Origin: Paraglaciecola polaris LMG 21857
Lineage (GTDB): Bacteria > Pseudomonadota > Gammaproteobacteria > Enterobacterales > Alteromonadaceae
Reading direction: 5' to 3'
DNA length: 43,180 bases
Assembly: GCF_000315055.1 (NCBI RefSeq)
Contig: NZ_BAER01000042.1
Span: 1-43,180 of the forward strand
The notes beneath the pieces were generated by a model that saw only the letters and a list, made by a program, of their open reading frames with translations, ran no database searches and was not told where the DNA came from. The translations under genes and the position numbers were made by a program. Shown here one piece after another: positions 38,566 through 43,180 of this stretch (within the stretch, counting starts at the first letter, position 1; each line of letters begins with the position of its first letter).

Positions 38566-39168
38566 CTATTCTTTGGTTCTGCCCTTATCCCATACTTTAT
38601 TTTCTTGGCCATTGAGTAAGCGAATAATATTTTGTTTATGGCGCAAGATGATGAGCAGGCATAACATAGTAACCGGCAGGGTATAATCTGGTTTAACAAA
38701 CCACGTAATAACTGGCGCAAGACTGACAGAAACAATCGCCGCGAGCGATGAATAACCACTGATAAATATCATTACTAACCAACAAGTCAGTAAGAGACTT
38801 GATAATTCCCAGCCCAAAGGCAACATTGCGCCTATGGCTGTTGCCACGCCTTTCCCCCCTTTGAAGTTAAAATACAATGGATATATATGCCCCAGGCATG
38901 CAGCTAATCCAACCAGCCCCAAACTGACAGGGGATAATCCTAAAAAGTATCCTAAATAAACCGGTAGTGTACCTTTCAATACATCAAAAATGAGGACTAA
39001 AGCGGCAGGAAATCGGCCTCCAATACGCAATACATTTGTTGCGCCAGGATTATTCGAGCCAGTGTTTCGTGGATCGGGCAGGCCAAACAAACGACAGATC
39101 AGTACCGCACTGGAGATTGAACCCAGTAGATAGGCGCTACAAAAAATTAAAATGCTAAGTGACGTCAT
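38566..39168 (-). CDS. plsY: Glycerol-3-phosphate acyltransferase PlsY
   Basis: Inner-membrane enzyme that moves the acyl group from acyl-phosphate to glycerol-3-phosphate, the first step of phospholipid synthesis; it precedes PlsC. About 200 residues with five hydrophobic segments. Conserved motifs: [20 protein letters not shown] and [17 protein letters not shown]. The ATG at 39168 (MTSLSIL) is chosen because family members begin close to the first membrane segment; upstream in-frame starts would add non-hydrophobic residues and run toward folB. Divergent from folB. Confidence 0.93.
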   Translation of the reverse strand: MTSLSILIFCSAYLLGSISSAVLICRLFGLPDPRNTGSNNPGATNVLRIGGRFPAALVLIFDVLKGTLPVYLGYFLGLSPVSLGLVGLAACLGHIYPLYFNFKGGKGVATAIGAMLPLGWELSSLLLTCWLVMIFISGYSSLAAIVSVSLAPVITWFVKPDYTLPVTMLCLLIILRHKQNIIRLLNGQENKVWDKGRTKE

Positions 39169-39244
39169 GTACTTATGTTCTGTAAACGAGGTACAATTCA
39201 TAAAGATTACCTTAAAAGTTAACCAATAACAGCGCGGATCTTTC

Positions 39245-39604
39245 ATGGATAAAATTTACATTGAAGGCTTAGAGGTTCAGTCTCTAATAGGCGTGTACGA
39301 TTGGGAGAGGGACGCGACGCAGCGTTTGCTGGTCGATATTGTATTATTTAGCGACTTGTCTACACCTGCAACGAGTGATGACGTAAAAGATACCCTGAAC
39401 TATGCCGAAGTAGCCGATGCCGTGACGGCTGTTGCCGCTCATAGCAAATTTGCGCTAATCGAAGCGTTAGCTCTGGCGATGATCAGGCAAATATTCAAAC
39501 AATTCCCTGTGCAAAAAATCACCCTTAAATTAAGCAAGCCAGACATTTTGCCTACCGCGCAAAACGTTGCGGTAGAATTTACCCGTGAGCGTAACGAAGA
39601 ATGA
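39245..39604 (+). CDS. folB: Dihydroneopterin aldolase FolB
   Basis: Folate-pathway enzyme cleaving 7,8-dihydroneopterin to 6-hydroxymethyl-7,8-dihydropterin and glycolaldehyde. It has 119 residues. Begins [20 protein letters not shown] with the conserved Glu/Tyr region, then [19 protein letters not shown] and [17 protein letters not shown]. It overlaps folK by four bases (ATGA), so it is coupled to the next enzyme of the pathway. Confidence 0.95.
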   Translation: MDKIYIEGLEVQSLIGVYDWERDATQRLLVDIVLFSDLSTPATSDDVKDTLNYAEVADAVTAVAAHSKFALIEALALAMIRQIFKQFPVQKITLKLSKPDILPTAQNVAVEFTRERNEE

Positions 39605-40119
39605 ACGCAGGGGCACAACAGCATCATATATTCATCAGTGTGGGCAGTAATATTAATCGAGAACAGCACATTACATCTGGTCTTGATGCAATGCATGCCG
39701 CATTTGGTGAACTGACACTATCATCGGTTTACGAAAGTAAATCGGTGGGGTTTGATGGCAACAATTTTTATAATTTGGTGGTTCAAACCACTACAACGTT
39801 GTCTATCGCTGATGTGGTGGATGTACTAAAACAAATCGAAGCGAAAAACCTACGCACGAGAGAGAGTAAAAAGTTTGCTCCGCGTACCTTGGATCTTGAT
39901 CTACTCACATACGACGATGTCATTATGCAACAACCAATGGAACTTCCTCGTGGGGAGATCCTCTATAATGCGTTTGTGTTGCAGCCACTAGCGGAAATTG
40001 CACCTGATGTTGATCACCCGCTCGTTAAAAAGAGTTACCTTGCTCTTTGGCAGCAATACGATAAATCTCAACAACAGTTATGGCCTATTGAATTTACATG
40101 GAGCGCTAATCGCCGATGA
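39601..40119 (+). CDS. folK: 6-hydroxymethyl-7,8-dihydropterin pyrophosphokinase FolK
   Basis: Transfers pyrophosphate from ATP to 6-hydroxymethyl-dihydropterin, giving the substrate of dihydropteroate synthase. 172 residues. Seen: [11 protein letters not shown] near the N-terminus, the substrate-binding segment [17 protein letters not shown], and the signature [13 protein letters not shown] with metal-binding Asp residues. It overlaps both folB and uppP by four bases each, indicating one transcript with coupled translation. Confidence 0.95.
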   Translation: MNAGAQQHHIFISVGSNINREQHITSGLDAMHAAFGELTLSSVYESKSVGFDGNNFYNLVVQTTTTLSIADVVDVLKQIEAKNLRTRESKKFAPRTLDLDLLTYDDVIMQQPMELPRGEILYNAFVLQPLAEIAPDVDHPLVKKSYLALWQQYDKSQQQLWPIEFTWSANRR

Positions 40120-40916
40120 CTCTTACCGAAATTATTATTCTTGCAATTATCCAAGGTATTACCGAGTTTTTACCTATTTCGAGCTCAGCTCATCTTATCT
40201 TACCATCGGTGCTTTTAGGCTGGGAAAATCAAGGGCTAGCCTTTGATGTGGCTGTGCACTTAGGCAGCTTATTAGCCGTAATGATTTACTTCCGCAACGA
40301 TATTGGACGCATGTTTGTCGCTTGGTTTGGCTCAGGCTTTAGCCGAGAGCAAACAGACGATAGTCGTTTAGCTTGGTGGGTTATCATTGCGACCATCCCT
40401 GCCTTGATTTTTGGTTTTGCTGGTAAGGCGTTTATTGAAGAATATGCTCGTTCAGCATTGGTGATTGCCTGTACCACCATTGGGTTTGGTTTGTTGCTGT
40501 GGTATGCCGATAAAAAAGCCCTATTGAATAAACACATATACGACATGACGTGGAAAAGTGCGTTAATTGTGGGTCTTGCACAGGCGTTAGCATTGATACC
40601 CGGTACATCGCGCTCTGGTATAACCATGACCGCAGGATTGATGTTAGGTCTTGATAGGGAAAGCGCAGCTCGCTTCTCGTTTCTGTTATCTATCCCTGTC
40701 ATTTTAGGGGCGGGTTTGTTAGCCACACTCGATTTACTCAGTGCCCCCGATGCGGTTGATTGGAATGCATTGATCTTTGGTGCTGCGTTATCGTTTGTTA
40801 GTGCATATGCGTGTATTTATTTATTTTTAGCCTGGATCTCACGTATCGGTATGTTGCCGTTTGTGATCTATCGCATGTTACTTGGCGTGATCCTATTATT
40901 GTTTGTTTTCGCTTAA
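40116..40916 (+). CDS. uppP: Undecaprenyl-diphosphatase UppP (BacA)
   Basis: Inner-membrane phosphatase recycling undecaprenyl diphosphate to the monophosphate carrier for peptidoglycan and other wall polymers; gives bacitracin tolerance when abundant. It has 266 residues and about eight hydrophobic segments. Two signature regions: [14 protein letters not shown] (14-27) and PGTSRSGIT (162-170, active-site Ser/Arg). The start overlaps the folK stop. The pairing with folate genes is common in the group but not functional. Confidence 0.95.
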   Translation: MTLTEIIILAIIQGITEFLPISSSAHLILPSVLLGWENQGLAFDVAVHLGSLLAVMIYFRNDIGRMFVAWFGSGFSREQTDDSRLAWWVIIATIPALIFGFAGKAFIEEYARSALVIACTTIGFGLLLWYADKKALLNKHIYDMTWKSALIVGLAQALALIPGTSRSGITMTAGLMLGLDRESAARFSFLLSIPVILGAGLLATLDLLSAPDAVDWNALIFGAALSFVSAYACIYLFLAWISRIGMLPFVIYRMLLGVILLLFVFA

Positions 40917-40940
40917 CTGCGACGAGAAAGGAGTATCAAA

Positions 40941-41306
40941 ATGAGTGAAACCATTTTTACTAAAATCATCAATAAGGAAATCCCAGCAGATATTTTATAC
41001 GAAGACGAGATTTCTTTGGCGTTTAAGGATATTAATCCCCAAGCGCCCATGCATTTTTTAGTGATCCCTAAAAAAGCGATAGCCACCATCAATGATATCG
41101 AACGACAAGATTGTGAAGTGGTTGGTCATCTGTCCTGGGTTGCGGCGAAAATACTTAAAGAGCATGGCCTAGCGGAACAGGGTTATCGTACTGTCATGAA
41201 CTGTAATGAATATGGCGGACAAACGGTTTACCACATTCATCTGCATGTTTTAGCCGGTAAACCTTTAGGTTGGCCACCGTATAGCGCGAAATTGAAAATA
41301 GAATAA
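40941..41306 (+). CDS. hinT: HIT-family nucleotide-binding protein (HinT-like)
   Basis: 121-residue purine nucleoside phosphoramidase-like protein of the histidine triad family. The triad HIHLH (98-102) is followed by VLAGKPLGWPP, typical of bacterial HinT. Begins SETIFTKIINKEIPADILYED. AAGGAG precedes the ATG. Physiological substrate not deduced. It follows uppP by 24 bases on the same strand and precedes a terminator. Confidence 0.93.
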   Translation: MSETIFTKIINKEIPADILYEDEISLAFKDINPQAPMHFLVIPKKAIATINDIERQDCEVVGHLSWVAAKILKEHGLAEQGYRTVMNCNEYGGQTVYHIHLHVLAGKPLGWPPYSAKLKIE

Positions 41307-41314
41307 CAATAACT

Positions 41315-41354
41315 AGGCAAAGCGCTGATGAGGTGCTTTGCCTGTTTTGGTTTT
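41315..41354 (+). terminator. Rho-independent terminator after the HIT gene
   Basis: AGGCAAAGC (41315-41323) pairs with GCTTTGCCT (41335-41343), followed by a T-rich stretch. It overlaps the lost C-terminal end of the neighbouring EAL gene. Confidence 0.8.
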
Positions 41355-41478
41355 AATCTGACATCACAGGGGTGGCAGTGTCTGTTAACCTTGTACAAGG
41401 CTTTTGGATAAACTGAATCACGTCTTTTTCGATTATAGGTCTAGAAAAATAGAACCCTTGGGAAAAATGTACGCCTAA
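41353..41478 (-). pseudogene. Out-of-frame C-terminal segment of the EAL domain
   Basis: Read one base out of frame from the preceding gene, this stretch encodes LGVHFSQGFYFSRPIIEKDV and continues to a TAA at 41353-41355 (41 residues). That is the normal end of an EAL domain (the GxxxxQGYxFxxP region). The shift is caused by one extra base near 41479. Confidence 0.85.
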
Positions 41479-43180
41479 TTATTTGTAATAATACGGCCTG
41501 CTCTTTGGTTTCCACCCCTTCTGCTACCACCAAATAGTCAAAAGCACGGGCGATATTGATCACCGCTTTGACAATGGCTAGTCCGCTCGAGTCGAGGCGA
41601 CTAATAAACGAGCGGTCAATTTTGACCGTGTTAACCGCCAAATCCTGCATCACAGACAAAGACGAGTATTCGGTACCAAAGTCATCTATCGAGACCTTAA
41701 TGCCGCGACTTTGTAATATCTTTATACGGTCGATCATAATATCTTTATCAAAAGAAAAGACGGATTCGGTAATTTCCAAATGCAGCAAAGTGGCGGGAAG
41801 TGAGCTGGCCAGCAACGCCTCCTCGACTATGGTAATGAAATCGTCGCCTTGTAACTGATTAACCGAGACATTCACGCTCACGGCAATGGGTTTTGGCCAC
41901 GACGCCGCCACAATACAGGCTCTATTGAGCACCCAAGTGCCAATTTTTCGAATTAAACCATGTTGCTCGGCAATGGGGATGAATTCCACTGGCGAAATGT
42001 GCTCTTCGTTTTTTTGCCAACGTAACAACGCTTCAAATGCTGATATTTCACTGTTATCAGCGGCCATAATCGGCTGAAAAGATAAGCTAAGTTCTTTGTT
42101 TTCTAGCGCTCTCGCTAGACCGTTCTTAAGATACTGCTCACGGGTTGATATACGCCCAAGCTCTTTGGAAAAGACACCAGATGTAGAGATATCGCGTTTC
42201 TTTTGATGGTACATCGCCATATCGGCCAGTTGAATAAGCTTTAGCTCGTTGTCGGCGTGCTGGGGATAAAGGGATATACCTATGGTTGCGCCTAACGACA
42301 GCTGGGCATTATCGAACAGATAAGCCTGTGAAATAACGTCTATCAGGGTTTTGGAATGCGCAACTGCTGCGGCTTGTTGGGTATTGGGTAAGGCAATTAA
42401 AAATTCATCACCACCCCAGCGACACAGTAATTGGTGATCGTCACAGTGCTCTTTTAGGCGACGAGCAGTTTGGGTCAATATTTGGTCACCTGCGTCATGA
42501 CCTATGGTGTCATTTATCTTTTTAAAGCCGTCCAGATCAATAAACAACAATGCCATGGGCTGATGCGTCTCAATACAGCTATTCAAACTGGTTTTTAAAT
42601 GATTTAAGAAAGCGGTCCGGTTAAACAAGCCTGTTAATGGGTCTAGGTTTGAAAGCTCGTAAATTTTTCGGGTACGTTTATCTACCTCCGTTTCCATATG
42701 CTGCAAAAGCAGTGCATTTTCATTTTTTAAGCGAATTGCCTGGGAGGTAAATTCCGCGGCTTTTTTTGCGCTTACGCTCATAACCAAGCCGAACGACAGT
42801 CCCAGTACACCTAACACTTGTCGGTAATTTTCATCGGATAGCAACAGCGCAACAGAAAACGGCACTAATAAGATAAAGGAATATGCCATAGCGGTTTTTT
42901 TATGGGCGGCAAGCACGCTGGCAGCACCGCCAGCCATAGCGGCAATGATAATAATAGTACTGGCTAGCTCAACGGTATCCGCTGTGGAGTAAACGCCTAA
43001 GCAATACACACACCACATCGCGGCTGTGGCAAAGGTACCACTGATAAAGCGTAAGGTTGCATGCCTGCCATTATATTCATGGCCTTTTTGTGTTGTGCGC
43101 CACCAGATTGAATCGATAAGTCTAATACCGACCAATACAACCATCGTTCCCCACCAAGCGTATTTAAAATCAAACAAGTT
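41441..43180 (-). CDS. Membrane GGDEF-EAL protein, frameshifted at its C-terminus, 5' end cut by the window
   Basis: Cyclic di-GMP signalling protein. The visible N-terminus has about four to five hydrophobic segments (to about residue 145), then a short linker, a GGDEF domain (about 175-335) with intact RWGGDEF, and an EAL domain (about 350 onward) with FEALLRW, DDFGTEYSS, KIDRSFI and AEGVET. So both synthase and phosphodiesterase core motifs are present. The reading frame ends prematurely with RRTFFPRVLFF, where family members continue LGxxFxQGxxFSRP; that sequence exists in another frame (41353-41478). One base too many near 41479 explains it. Loss of the last EAL strand and helix may impair the phosphodiesterase half, unless it is a sequencing error. 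The true start lies at or beyond the window edge. Confidence 0.88.
   Translation of the reverse strand, partial: NLFDFKYAWWGTMVVLVGIRLIDSIWWRTTQKGHEYNGRHATLRFISGTFATAAMWCVYCLGVYSTADTVELASTIIIIAAMAGGAASVLAAHKKTAMAYSFILLVPFSVALLLSDENYRQVLGVLGLSFGLVMSVSAKKAAEFTSQAIRLKNENALLLQHMETEVDKRTRKIYELSNLDPLTGLFNRTAFLNHLKTSLNSCIETHQPMALLFIDLDGFKKINDTIGHDAGDQILTQTARRLKEHCDDHQLLCRWGGDEFLIALPNTQQAAAVAHSKTLIDVISQAYLFDNAQLSLGATIGISLYPQHADNELKLIQLADMAMYHQKKRDISTSGVFSKELGRISTREQYLKNGLARALENKELSLSFQPIMAADNSEISAFEALLRWQKNEEHISPVEFIPIAEQHGLIRKIGTWVLNRACIVAASWPKPIAVSVNVSVNQLQGDDFITIVEEALLASSLPATLLHLEITESVFSFDKDIMIDRIKILQSRGIKVSIDDFGTEYSSLSVMQDLAVNTVKIDRSFISRLDSSGLAIVKAVINIARAFDYLVVAEGVETKEQAVLLQIIRRTFFPRVLFF

Overview
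The window looks like a chromosomal segment of a marine gammaproteobacterium of the Alteromonadales (a Glaciecola, Paraglaciecola or Alteromonas type). This is inferred from moderate GC, the rpsU-yqeY-dnaG-rpoD operon next to tsaD/plsY/folB/folK/uppP, the glnA - DUF4124 gene - glnL - glnG order, and several secreted proteins with gammaproteobacterial C-terminal sorting tails. No tRNA, rRNA or CRISPR array was seen.

Layout. Bases 1-311 hold a nonsense-mutated transposase relic (IS630-like), followed by about 450 bases without a gene. Bases 770-6968 are a complete histidine-utilisation locus: hutG-hutI on the minus strand and hutC-hutU-hutH on the plus strand. They share a 100-base divergent control region with a 24-bp perfect palindrome, the likely HutC operator. 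No histidine transporter gene is present. A secreted cyclophilin with a GlyGly-CTERM tail follows. Then come typA (minus) and the nitrogen-control cluster glnA, a DUF4124 gene, glnL (ntrB) and glnG (ntrC). Upstream of glnA I can read two NtrC-like enhancer sites and a sigma-54 -24/-12 element. An HPt/HD-GYP protein with altered catalytic motifs converges on glnG. plsC, an RraB-like gene and a GlyGly-CTERM surface protein follow.

Bases 18771-27879 are the most unusual part. A large secreted ExeM-like nuclease and a large secreted subtilisin-like protease both end in almost the same dockerin-like double EF-hand module with a Cys-containing tail. The gene between them encodes a small exported protein that looks like a cohesin domain with a PEP-CTERM-type membrane or sorting tail. 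The simplest reading is a small surface-display system: a sorted cohesin-like anchor (in an apparent operon with the nuclease) that could hold dockerin-bearing hydrolases at the cell surface. A PhoB-box-like direct repeat lies upstream of the nuclease. This is inference; no binding partner or sorting enzyme is encoded in the window.

Bases 28212-32392 encode an RND efflux adaptor and pump without an outer-membrane partner. Bases 32639-37291 (minus) are the macromolecular-synthesis operon rpsU-yqeY-dnaG-rpoD, with hairpins between its early genes. tsaD (plus) diverges from it. plsY (minus) diverges from the tightly overlapping folB-folK-uppP run, followed by a HIT-family gene. The window ends in a membrane GGDEF-EAL gene whose last EAL segment is knocked out of frame by one base.
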